6,364 nucleotides of DNA from an uncultured Acetatifactor sp. (GTDB lineage Bacteria > Bacillota > Clostridia > Lachnospirales > Lachnospiraceae): the NCBI GenBank assembly GCA_910587555.1, contig CAJULV010000106.1, forward strand, positions 1-6,364, written 5' to 3'. Position numbers and translations under genes: made by a program. Of this stretch, positions 1 to 5,232 are shown in pieces (position 1 is the first letter of the stretch; every line of letters begins with the position of its first letter). The notes beneath the pieces are model-generated. The model was not told the DNA's origin, did not search any database, and was given only the letters and a program-made list of their open reading frames with translations.

Positions 1-2
1 AA

Positions 3-245
3 TGTGCTCTTGACCGCTTCTATTCTGCCGCTTATCCGAGAAAGCCCCGGAATCTGAAAAAGGTGGCTATGATATTAAGCTCCGGTGATCCCGCAATGTA
101 TGATGGGGCAATGTTCTCCTACAAGGGGGATTTTCTGGGATACCTGGGCCTTGAGGACATGGGGGTATTTACCGCATACGGCATGGAGAACGGTTCGGCT
201 TCAAAGCTGAAAGAACTCCGTGATTTCGGAAAAAATCTGAAATAG
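3..245 (+). CDS. Flavodoxin-family NAD(P)H-dependent oxidoreductase, C-terminal part (5' end outside window)
   Basis: The frame is open from the left edge to a TAG at 243-245, giving about 80 C-terminal residues. The first residues (CALDRFYSAAYP) match the stretch of flavodoxin-like FMN reductases that follows the flavin-binding loop. They are followed by a Lys-rich turn and the beta-strand VAMILSSGDP. The segment YKGDFLGYLGLEDMGVFTAYG then resembles the last core strand and helix of clostridial multimeric flavodoxins (WrbA or iron-sulfur-flavoprotein type). Such proteins bind FMN and pass electrons from NAD(P)H to quinones or other small acceptors in the cytoplasm; the substrate here cannot be told. 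A GTG at 63 could be read as a start, but the homologous sequence upstream argues that the true start lies before the window. A lipoprotein-like ORF follows 19 bases after the stop. Confidence 0.72.
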   Translation, partial: CALDRFYSAAYPRKPRNLKKVAMILSSGDPAMYDGAMFSYKGDFLGYLGLEDMGVFTAYGMENGSASKLKELRDFGKNLK

Positions 246-264
246 CGATAGGGGAGGCTGTGGA

Positions 265-417
265 ATGAGAAAAATATTCAGCCTTATACTTGTTTTCTTA
301 TTGGCATTTCCTATGACAGCATGTGGGCGAAACAAGGCAGGGGAAACAGGGACAGCCGGAGGCGTTGAAACAATCCCGGCAAACAGATACCATAGGATCT
401 GTACTGGACATTTATAA
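265..417 (+). CDS. Short lipoprotein-like ORF (50 aa), probably a truncated or frameshifted remnant
   Basis: A strong ribosome site (GGGGAGG, 251-257) lies 7 bases before the ATG. The product starts with MRK, then a hydrophobic stretch (IFSLILVFLLAFP), then MTAC, a plausible lipobox with the lipidated Cys at residue 20. A Gly/Thr/Glu-rich linker follows, as in surface lipoproteins of Clostridia. The ORF stops at 415-417 after only 30 post-Cys residues, too short for any lipoprotein domain I recognise. A shift of one base within the linker gives another short open stretch (reading TDTIGSVLDIYKEE), so the original gene may have been longer and been disrupted here. The secretion signal is clearly visible; the function is not. 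It sits between the flavodoxin-family gene and the hydrolase remnant. Confidence 0.5.
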   Translation: MRKIFSLILVFLLAFPMTACGRNKAGETGTAGGVETIPANRYHRICTGHL

Positions 418-420
418 AGA

Positions 421-709
421 GGAGTCTACTACTTAAATGATCAGAGCAACTTTGATTTTCAGTTAAACCGTATTGTGATGTGGGACGGCGGGGATTTAGA
501 GGAAATACAAAAGATCGGATCCGAAATTAAAACATCGGAGGACTGGAAAAGAGAACTGATTTTCCATAAATGTGCGCTCTTTAACGTTCCGGCTGTTTAC
601 GGATAAAGAGGACGCCTGCAATTATTGTAACTGCGGAAATGTGAAGCTGGTATTCGATACCTTTATGAACTGGATCATGCAGATAAAGCAAAGAGACCGG
701 CGGGATTGA
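421..709 (+). pseudogene. Alpha/beta hydrolase remnant with large internal deletion
   Basis: Two pieces in different frames look like opposite ends of one clostridial alpha/beta hydrolase. The first (about 421-561) reads YYLNDQSNFDFQLNR, then MWDGGDLEEIQKIGSEI and a segment ending DWKRELI. This matches the helical N-terminal region of these hydrolases. The second (about 572-709, shifted frame) reads RSLTFRLFTDKEDA, then CNYCNCGN and KLVFDTFMNWI. This matches their C-terminus, where the usual motif is xHCxxGN followed by a helix ending in W. The piece between them, which would carry the nucleophile-Ser motif and most of the fold (roughly 200 residues), is absent, so the fusion point near 562-575 is probably a deletion scar. 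The His expected in the HC motif is Tyr here (TAT), a second sign of decay. No ribosome site and ATG fit the first piece. Family assignment rests on remembered motifs. Confidence 0.52.
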
Positions 710-753
710 ACATATGGTTTCCTGCAAGTGGCATGATTTTTGAAAATTCCGCT

Positions 754-782
754 TTGACAAAATACAAAAATGCATATATAAT
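754..782 (+). promoter_or_regulatory. Consensus sigma-A promoter
   Basis: The sequence has a perfect TTGACA (754-759), a 17-base AT-rich spacer and a perfect TATAAT (777-782). Initiation is expected near 788-790. An intrinsic terminator begins only about 12 bases after that point. The promoter therefore either makes a very short RNA or feeds the MATE gene through read-through. This is sequence evidence only. Confidence 0.75.
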
Positions 783-800
783 AATACCGTCGAGTGGCAG

Positions 801-836
801 AAAGCGTAAATCCAGATGATGGGTTTGCGCTTTTTT
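801..836 (+). terminator. Rho-independent terminator
   Basis: A 12-base 5' arm (802-813) pairs with 821-832 through ten Watson-Crick and two G-U pairs, around a 7-base loop (AGATGAT). Six T residues (831-836) follow. It points rightward. It lies after the hydrolase remnant and between the consensus promoter and the MATE gene, so it could end upstream transcription or attenuate transcription into the MATE gene. Confidence 0.75.
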
Positions 837-862
837 GATGCACACGGGCATTCAAATAAAAT
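835..862 (+). promoter_or_regulatory. Possible weaker promoter for the MATE gene
   Basis: TTGATG (835-840), overlapping the terminator T-run, is followed after 16 bases by TAAAAT (857-862). Initiation would be near 869, leaving a leader of about 70 bases before the MATE start. The match is modest and in AT-rich DNA, so this is only a candidate. It would let the MATE gene be expressed independently of the upstream terminator. Confidence 0.3.
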
Positions 863-939
863 ATGGTTGTGGCAGCTTTCCGAAAAAGTCTCCTGGGCGT
901 TTTCTGCTGCGGCAGATTTCTCAAAAGAAACGGAGGAAA

Positions 940-2331
940 ATGAATAAAGAAGTAACGGCAAACAAAATGGGAACCGAGGCGGTTCCGAAAGTCATGTTAA
1001 GTATGGGGATACCAATTATTTTATCAATGGTATTGCAGGCATGCTACAACATTGTGGACAGCATGTTTGTGGCGCGTATTCCGGATTCCGGCAATATAAC
1101 CAATATGGGTGAGTATGCGGTAAATGCGTTGACACTGGCGTTTCCGGTTCAGATGCTGATTGTAGCGTTTGGCATCGGGACAGGCGTGGGTGTCAATGCA
1201 CTGCTTGCAAAAAGCCTGGGACAGCGGGACGAGGAAAAAGTTGCAAGGACTGCAGGAAACGGAGTGACATTAGCGCTTATCATTTATATCGTATTTTTAC
1301 TGTTCGGCCTGTTTGGCGTGAAGGCTTATATCGGAAGTCAGACGAACGATGAAGTGGTGCTTGGAATGGGGATTTCGTATCTTTCCATCTGTTCTGTTGC
1401 CTCGTTTGGTATTGTCTTGTTTTCGATTTACGAAAAACTGCTACAGTCAACAGGAAAGACAATCTATTCCACGATTGCACAGGTGTCGGGCGCCGTTGTT
1501 AATATCGTGCTGGATCCGGTTATGATTTTCGGTTATTTCGGACTGCCCGGGATGGGGATCTGTGGTGCGGCGTATGCGACCGTGATCGGGCAGGTGGTAT
1601 CCATGCTGATTGCAATGTACTTCCACTATCGGAAAAATACGGAAGTAAAATCGGGAATGCAGTACCTGAAGCCGGACAAAGATATTGTAAAGGAAATCTA
1701 TGTCATTGGCCTTCCGGCGATTATCATGCAGGCGTTGATGTCATTTATGACATACGGCGTGAATCTGATTTTTGGCACCGTTTCGCAGGCGGTAGTGACG
1801 GCGTATGGTATTTTTTATAAAATCCAGCAGTTTATTTTTTTCGCGGGATTCGGCCTGCGCGACGCGATTACGCCGATTGTATCCTTTAATTATGGAATGG
1901 GTGATAAGAACCGTGTCAAACAGGGCATTGTATATGGAATTTTGTACACGGAGATTATTATGCTGATCGGCACGATCGGCCTGGAGGTCTTTGCAAGTCC
2001 CCTGATCGGATTATTTGCCATGTCTGAGGAAACGGAAGCGTTATGTGTTCTGGCGGCGCGGATCATTGCGGCAGGCTTTTTGTTTGCAGGCGGGAATATT
2101 GCAGTACAAGGGGTATTTCAGGCGCTTGGCTGCGGGTTAAATTCACTGATTGTATCCCTGCTTCGGTTGTGCGTTGTCGTACTGCCGCTGGCATGGCTGT
2201 TTACAAAGCTTGAAAATGCGACGTATATGATCTGGTGGGCATTTCCGATTGCAGAGCTTGTGGCGCTTGCGGTCGCGGCAACGCTCATGGTGCAGGCAAA
2301 TAATAAAATGATAAAACCGATGAAAGAGTAG
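940..2331 (+). CDS. MATE family multidrug/cation efflux transporter
   Basis: This is a 463-residue integral membrane protein of normal length for the family, with about twelve hydrophobic segments in two homologous halves. MATE pumps export cationic drugs, dyes and metabolites across the cytoplasmic membrane, driven by a Na+ or H+ gradient. Family marks are the first helix ending in CYNIVDSMFVARI (residues 35-47), the loop AKSLGQRDEEK (90-100), and LDPVMIFG (191-198) leading into GLPGMGICGAAYATVIGQ (201-218). The second half has the matching SFNYGMGDKNRVKQG at about 315-329. I chose ATG 940 because GGAGG (932-936) lies just before it and MNKEVTANKMGTE resembles normal N-termini. The frame is open further upstream, from 835, but that extension is Arg/Lys-rich and not family-like. 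The interrupted kinase-like gene starts 23 bases after the stop, so the two were probably co-transcribed. The substrate cannot be predicted. Confidence 0.93.
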   Translation: MNKEVTANKMGTEAVPKVMLSMGIPIILSMVLQACYNIVDSMFVARIPDSGNITNMGEYAVNALTLAFPVQMLIVAFGIGTGVGVNALLAKSLGQRDEEKVARTAGNGVTLALIIYIVFLLFGLFGVKAYIGSQTNDEVVLGMGISYLSICSVASFGIVLFSIYEKLLQSTGKTIYSTIAQVSGAVVNIVLDPVMIFGYFGLPGMGICGAAYATVIGQVVSMLIAMYFHYRKNTEVKSGMQYLKPDKDIVKEIYVIGLPAIIMQALMSFMTYGVNLIFGTVSQAVVTAYGIFYKIQQFIFFAGFGLRDAITPIVSFNYGMGDKNRVKQGIVYGILYTEIIMLIGTIGLEVFASPLIGLFAMSEETEALCVLAARIIAAGFLFAGGNIAVQGVFQALGCGLNSLIVSLLRLCVVVLPLAWLFTKLENATYMIWWAFPIAELVALAVAATLMVQANNKMIKPMKE

Positions 2332-2354
2332 GAGAAAGGAGTGGGATTATTATC

Positions 2355-2945
2355 ATGAAAAATATAATAACGATCAGCCGTGAATTTGGCAGCGGCGGAA
2401 GAACGATTGCAAAGGCAGCAGCGCAAAGGCTTGGGTATGCATTTTACGATAAGGAGCTGATTGAAAAGATTGCAGAGGAGTCAGGGCTTTCGCGGGAGTA
2501 CATTGAGGCGCATGGGGAACACGCACCGGGAAGGACTTATTTTGGCTATGCCTTTGTCGGGAGAGACGCGGCGGGCAATTCCGTCGGGGATTATCTGTGG
2601 AAGGTGTAGAGAGATATCATTGAGGATTTGGCGGAAAAGGGAAACTGCGTAATCGTAGGACGCTGCGCTGATTATATTCTCAGAAAGCGGACAGACTGCC
2701 TGCATGTGTTTATCCACGCGGATATGGAAAAGAAAAAGGAGCGGATCGTAAATTTATATGGTGAAACAGGTGCGTCACCGGAAAAGCGGCTCAAGAAAAA
2801 AAATAAAACAAGAGCGATGAATTATAAGTATTATACGGACAGGACATGGGGTATGGCAGGGAATTACCACGTGTCACTGGACAGCGGCTTACTGGGCGAG
2901 GAGCGGTGTGTAGACCTGATTGTAGGGCTTGCAAAGGATTTATAG
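2355..2945 (+). pseudogene. Cytidylate kinase-like family protein, interrupted by an in-frame TAG
   Basis: One frame runs 196 codons from ATG 2355 to TAG 2943-2945, broken only by TAG at 2607-2609 (codon 85). The N-terminal part has ITISREFGSGGRTIAKAAA, the P-loop-like start of the cytidylate kinase-like family, then LGYAFYDKELIEKIAEESGL. Beyond the stop, the same frame continues with NCVIVGRCADYIL, FIHADMEKKKERIVNLYG and YYTDRTWGMAGNYHVSLDSG, all typical of the family. Total length (about 196) is also usual for it. The stop is one C-to-T change from CAG (Gln), and the 111 codons after it remain intact, so the lesion is recent, a sequencing error, or suppressed. These proteins resemble nucleotide kinases, but their real substrate is poorly known. 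The ribosome site AGGAG (2337-2341) is 13 bases from the ATG, somewhat far. The gene follows the MATE transporter by 23 bases. Confidence 0.85.
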
Positions 2946-2951
2946 GGGTGG

Positions 2952-3089
2952 ATGTTTTGCAAAGCAAATGAGGAATTGTACATGACGCAGTATGAGGAAA
3001 TGCAGCATAGAAAAACTGCAATGCTTCCATGGTATAAGGTTAATTTGTACAAGCGTGTTTCTGGGGAAATTGTGAAAAATGTCTGTTGA
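2952..3089 (+). CDS. Small ORF of 45 aa, function unknown
   Basis: ATG 2952 is preceded by a purine-rich AGGGGTGG directly abutting it. A second ATG at 2982 has GAGGA (2970-2974) at better spacing and would give 35 residues. The product is hydrophilic and mildly basic: an acidic start (MFCKANEELYMTQYEE), then RKTAMLPWYKVNLYKRV, ending GEIVKNVC. There is no signal peptide, membrane segment or metal motif, and I do not recognise a family. It starts only 6 bases after the kinase-like gene's stop. It could be a genuine small operon member, the N-terminal remnant of a lost gene, or chance. The ribosome sites and non-repetitive composition give weak support. Confidence 0.3.
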   Translation: MFCKANEELYMTQYEEMQHRKTAMLPWYKVNLYKRVSGEIVKNVC

Positions 3090-3113
3090 ATAAAAAAAAT
3101 AAGGATATAAAAT
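3086..3113 (+). promoter_or_regulatory. Possible promoter upstream of the CFA synthase gene
   Basis: TTGAAT (3086-3091), a 16-base A-rich spacer and TAAAAT (3108-3113) could form a sigma-A promoter, leaving a leader of about 80 bases before the gene at 3204. The stretch 3090-3130 is very AT-rich, so such matches arise easily. No terminator is visible between the small ORF and this site. Confidence 0.3.
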
Positions 3114-3203
3114 AATATTTGAAAATGAAAAATCAGCGGCATCTGTGGAATACTGTGTATAAATCTGATTACTTTATAGAACTGTATGTGGGAGGAAATT
3201 GCT

Positions 3204-4367
3204 ATGTTACAGCAAGAGGCATTTGTGTCATTTTTGAGGAAATTTGATGCGCATCCGTTTATGGTGAAAATGAACGGGAACGAATATCGGATTGGAGATG
3301 GCGAACCGACTTTTATCGTAAAGTTTAATAAGGCGATTCCGTTAAAGGATTTGGCGACCAGTACGTCTATTGCGCTGGGTGAGGCGTATATGGATGGCGC
3401 ACTGGAGATTCAGGGCGATTTATACAATGCTCTGGACCATTTCCTTGGGCAGATGGGGAATTTTTCAACAGACGAGACCGCGCTGAAAAAACTGATCCAT
3501 ACCTCCGTTTCCAAGAAGAATCAGAAAAAAGAAGTTTCAAGTCACTATGATATCGGAAATGATTTTTACAAATTGTGGCTGGATGAAACGATGAGTTATT
3601 CCTGTGGTTATTTTAAAAATGCCGGGGATACCCTATACCAGGCTCAGGTGAATAAAGTGGACTATATCTTAAAGAAGCTGTATTTGAAGGAAGGCATGAC
3701 ACTGCTGGATATTGGATGTGGCTGGGGATATCTGTTGATCGAAGCGGCAAAAAAGTATAAGATCCACGGAACTGGCATCACTTTAAGCAGGGAACAATAT
3801 GCAGAGTTTCAGCGCAGAATCGAGAAGGAGGGATTGGAAGATTATCTGACAGTCGAGTTAATGGATTACCGCGACCTTCCACAATTGGGAAGGCAATTTG
3901 ACAGGGTAGTCAGCGTAGGAATGGTAGAGCATGTAGGCAGAAAAAATTATCAGCTCTTTAACGATTGCGTGAATCAGGTACTGAAGGACGAGGGTGTATA
4001 TTTGCTTCATTTTATCAGTGCATTAAAGGAGCACTCCGGAGATGCGTGGATTAAGAAATACATCTTTCCGGGCGGGGTCGTTCCAAGTCTGCGGGAAATG
4101 GTGTATACGATGGCGGAGGACAATTTTCATATCCTGGATGTGGAAAATCTGCGCCTGCACTATAATAAGACGCTCCTTTGCTGGCAGAAAAATTATCGGG
4201 AACATATTGATGCGGTAAGGAAAATGTTCGATGAACGGTTTGTAAGAATGTGGGATTTGTATTTGGCAGCATGCGCAGCAACGTTTCATAATGGAATTAT
4301 TGACTTACATCAGATTCTTGTGACAAAGGGGATAAATAATGAGCTGCCCGTTACAAGATGGTATTGA
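3204..4367 (+). CDS. cfa: Cyclopropane-fatty-acyl-phospholipid synthase
   Basis: This 387-residue SAM-dependent methyltransferase adds a methylene bridge across the double bond of unsaturated acyl chains in membrane phospholipids. The change stabilises the membrane against acid, solvent and stationary-phase stress. An N-terminal region of about 100 residues precedes the signature HYDIGNDFYKLWLD (from residue 114) and MSYSCGYF with Cys134. The SAM-binding loop LLDIGCGWG is at 167-175. GMVEHVG carries Glu242, LLHFIS carries His269, and LRLHYNKTL carries Tyr320. These correspond to the E. coli active-site residues Cys139, Glu239, His266 and Tyr317, which bind the catalytic bicarbonate, so the enzyme should be active. 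WIKKYIFPGG is also characteristic. ATG 3204 was chosen because GGGAGGAAA sits just before it; the GTG-type extension from 3186 would place the ribosome site inside the gene. It appears to be its own transcription unit, with about 110 bases before the MarR-region promoter's -10. Confidence 0.95.
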   Translation: MLQQEAFVSFLRKFDAHPFMVKMNGNEYRIGDGEPTFIVKFNKAIPLKDLATSTSIALGEAYMDGALEIQGDLYNALDHFLGQMGNFSTDETALKKLIHTSVSKKNQKKEVSSHYDIGNDFYKLWLDETMSYSCGYFKNAGDTLYQAQVNKVDYILKKLYLKEGMTLLDIGCGWGYLLIEAAKKYKIHGTGITLSREQYAEFQRRIEKEGLEDYLTVELMDYRDLPQLGRQFDRVVSVGMVEHVGRKNYQLFNDCVNQVLKDEGVYLLHFISALKEHSGDAWIKKYIFPGGVVPSLREMVYTMAEDNFHILDVENLRLHYNKTLLCWQKNYREHIDAVRKMFDERFVRMWDLYLAACAATFHNGIIDLHQILVTKGINNELPVTRWY

Positions 4368-4420
4368 CCCCAAAGAAGGAGAGCGGGAGAATGGGTATTT
4401 CCTGACAAAAAATAATATTA

Positions 4421-4465
4421 GGTACCTTTACAATTTTCTTTTTGCAGTGATATAATCAAGGTACC
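4421..4465 (+). promoter_or_regulatory. Paired GGTACC sites flanking the MarR-region promoter (candidate operator)
   Basis: GGTACCTT (4421-4428) and AAGGTACC (4458-4465) form an exact 8-base inverted repeat, and each core GGTACC is itself a palindrome. One site overlaps the -35 and the other lies just after the -10, with centres 39 bases apart. Position and symmetry fit an operator for the dimeric MarR protein encoded downstream, with repression by blocking RNA polymerase. Binding is inferred, not shown. Confidence 0.6.
4427..4456 (+). promoter_or_regulatory. Sigma-A promoter of the MarR-ABC transporter unit
   Basis: TTTACA (4427-4432), an 18-base spacer, and a perfect TATAAT (4451-4456) preceded by TGA, giving an extended -10. 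Initiation is expected near 4463, inside the downstream GGTACC site. The strong ribosome site AGGAGG (4474-4479) follows within 12 bases. It is the best-formed regulated promoter in the window. Confidence 0.78.
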
Positions 4466-4487
4466 CAAAGAAAAGGAGGAACGATTT

Positions 4488-4667
4488 ATGCAGGAAAATA
4501 CCATTTGCCCGGGCTGTGGGCGGTATTGTAATCTGGAGAGGCCGCACTGCGGCAGAGGGGAAGAATACCGCCGCACCGGGAAAATGTGCCGGAGCATCAG
4601 GGGAAACGATGGGATCAGGAAATGTACACAGCCAATGATTCAGCAGCAGGTATCGATGACAGGCTGA
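4488..4667 (+). CDS. Cys-rich zinc-ribbon-like N-terminal segment, apparently frameshifted from the MarR gene
   Basis: This 59-codon ORF has the better translation start: AGGAGGA (4474-4480) seven bases before ATG 4488, close behind the promoter. The product begins MQENTICPGCGRYCNLERPH, then CGRGEEYRR. Cys7, Cys10, Cys14 and Cys21 resemble a small zinc-ribbon or knuckle. From memory, MarR proteins paired with ABC exporters in Lachnospiraceae often begin with such a CPxCGxxC segment fused in frame to the winged-helix domain. Here the MarR domain lies one base back, in the frame that opens after a TAA at 4529-4531. The ORF overlaps the MarR frame until 4667, and beyond about residue 33 its sequence no longer looks protein-like. 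I therefore read 4488-4585 plus 4586-5230 as one gene split by a frameshift between about 4550 and 4620. Coupled reinitiation of two separate proteins is the alternative. Confidence 0.55.
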   Translation: MQENTICPGCGRYCNLERPHCGRGEEYRRTGKMCRSIRGNDGIRKCTQPMIQQQVSMTG

Positions 4668-5230
4668 TTATCAGCCTGCAGGATTTACATCATATCATGC
4701 GCTCGCTGTATGAGGGGAAAGCAAGCCAGAAGCGCATCCTGATCATCCTGAACGAGTCGGAAACAATCACCCAGAGGGATCTGACGGAACGTTTGGGAAT
4801 CCAGCCGGGTTCGGCCAGCGAGATCCTGGCAAAGCTGGAAGGCTCAGGGTGGATTGTCCGGAGACAGAATGAATCTGACCGCAGGACGACGGATATCTCC
4901 CTGACAGACAGCGGCAAGGAAATTGCAGAAGAGGCGCTAATGCAGCGCAGGAAGCGGCATGAGGAAATGTTTTCCTGTCTTTCGGGAGAGGAAAAACAGG
5001 AACTGCTGTCACTTCTGGAAAAAGTCCGCTGTGACTGGAAAAAGCGATATAAAGAAAATGAAGCCACATGCAAACATGGGCACCGCCACGGACACGGGGA
5101 TGGACATGGGGAAAACTGCGGGCACCATGATGGTCACGGACACCGGGATGACGGAGAACAGCGTGGCGGACATGGGCATCGTGATGACCGCGGACACCAT
5201 GGAGCCTCAAACGAGCATGGAGGACGCTGA
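4586..5230 (+). CDS. MarR-family transcriptional regulator with His/Gly-rich C-terminal tail (5' end frameshifted)
   Basis: This frame encodes a winged-helix MarR repressor. Residues about 28-60 form the first helices (IISLQDLHHIMRSLYEG, then KASQKRILIILNE). The recognition region is ITQRDLTERLGIQPGSASEI (61-80), the wing contains ESDRRTTDISLT with the conserved Asp-Arg-Arg (98-100), and dimerisation helices continue to about 160. MarR dimers typically repress their own promoter and a neighbouring exporter, releasing DNA on ligand binding. Residues 162-214 are unusual: 14 His, 16 Gly and 2 Cys in 53 residues, a probable metal-binding tail. GTG 4586 has no convincing ribosome site. ATG 4622 (MYTANDS) has AGG only two bases away. 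The well-placed start at 4488 lies in another frame, so a frameshift probably separates the Cys-rich N-terminus from this domain. The ABC gene follows after 2 bases and its ribosome site lies inside this gene's end, indicating one operon. Confidence 0.85.
   Translation: MPEHQGKRWDQEMYTANDSAAGIDDRLIISLQDLHHIMRSLYEGKASQKRILIILNESETITQRDLTERLGIQPGSASEILAKLEGSGWIVRRQNESDRRTTDISLTDSGKEIAEEALMQRRKRHEEMFSCLSGEEKQELLSLLEKVRCDWKKRYKENEATCKHGHRHGHGDGHGENCGHHDGHGHRDDGEQRGGHGHRDDRGHHGASNEHGGR
5069..5227 (+). repeat. Degenerate repeats encoding the His/Gly-rich tail of MarR
   Basis: The stretch is built from variants of a short unit such as GGACATGGG, GGACACGGG or GGGCATCGT, usually translating as Gly-His-Gly-His with Asp and Arg between. 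Units vary in base and spacing, so this looks like slippage-prone low-complexity coding DNA rather than a precise tandem repeat. The length of the tail is likely to vary between strains. Confidence 0.6.
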
Positions 5231-5232
5231 CC

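Noticed and set aside
835..939. N-terminal extension of the MATE protein starting at 835
   Set aside because: It is Arg/Lys-rich, unlike MATE N-termini, starts in the terminator's T-run, and the GGAGG site directly precedes ATG 940.
581..961. Minus-strand ORF of 126 codons over the hydrolase remnant and terminator
   Set aside because: It crosses a promoter, a terminator and the MATE start, with no recognisable domain or translation signal. It is likely chance.
2607..2609. TAG read as pyrrolysine
   Set aside because: The affected protein is not a methylamine methyltransferase, the expected residue is Gln by a one-base change, and no supporting tRNA or pathway gene is in the window.
2355..2609. 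The first 84 codons of the kinase-like gene as a separate small protein
   Set aside because: The frame continues with conserved family motifs directly after the stop, so the short product is a truncated kinase-like protein.
3186..3203. CFA synthase start at 3186 (MWEEIA extension)
   Set aside because: It would put the GGGAGGAAA ribosome site inside the coding region. ATG 3204 has correct spacing and gives the usual family length.
4576..4590. Programmed -1 frameshift at GGGAAAATG joining the Cys-rich segment to MarR
   Set aside because: In the required phase the bases do not form an X XXY YYZ slippery heptamer, and no clear downstream stem-loop or pseudoknot was seen. A mutation or reinitiation is simpler.
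5069..5227. CRISPR-like or regulatory repeat array
   Set aside because: Units are short, degenerate and unevenly spaced, remain in the MarR reading frame, and there are no spacers of constant length.
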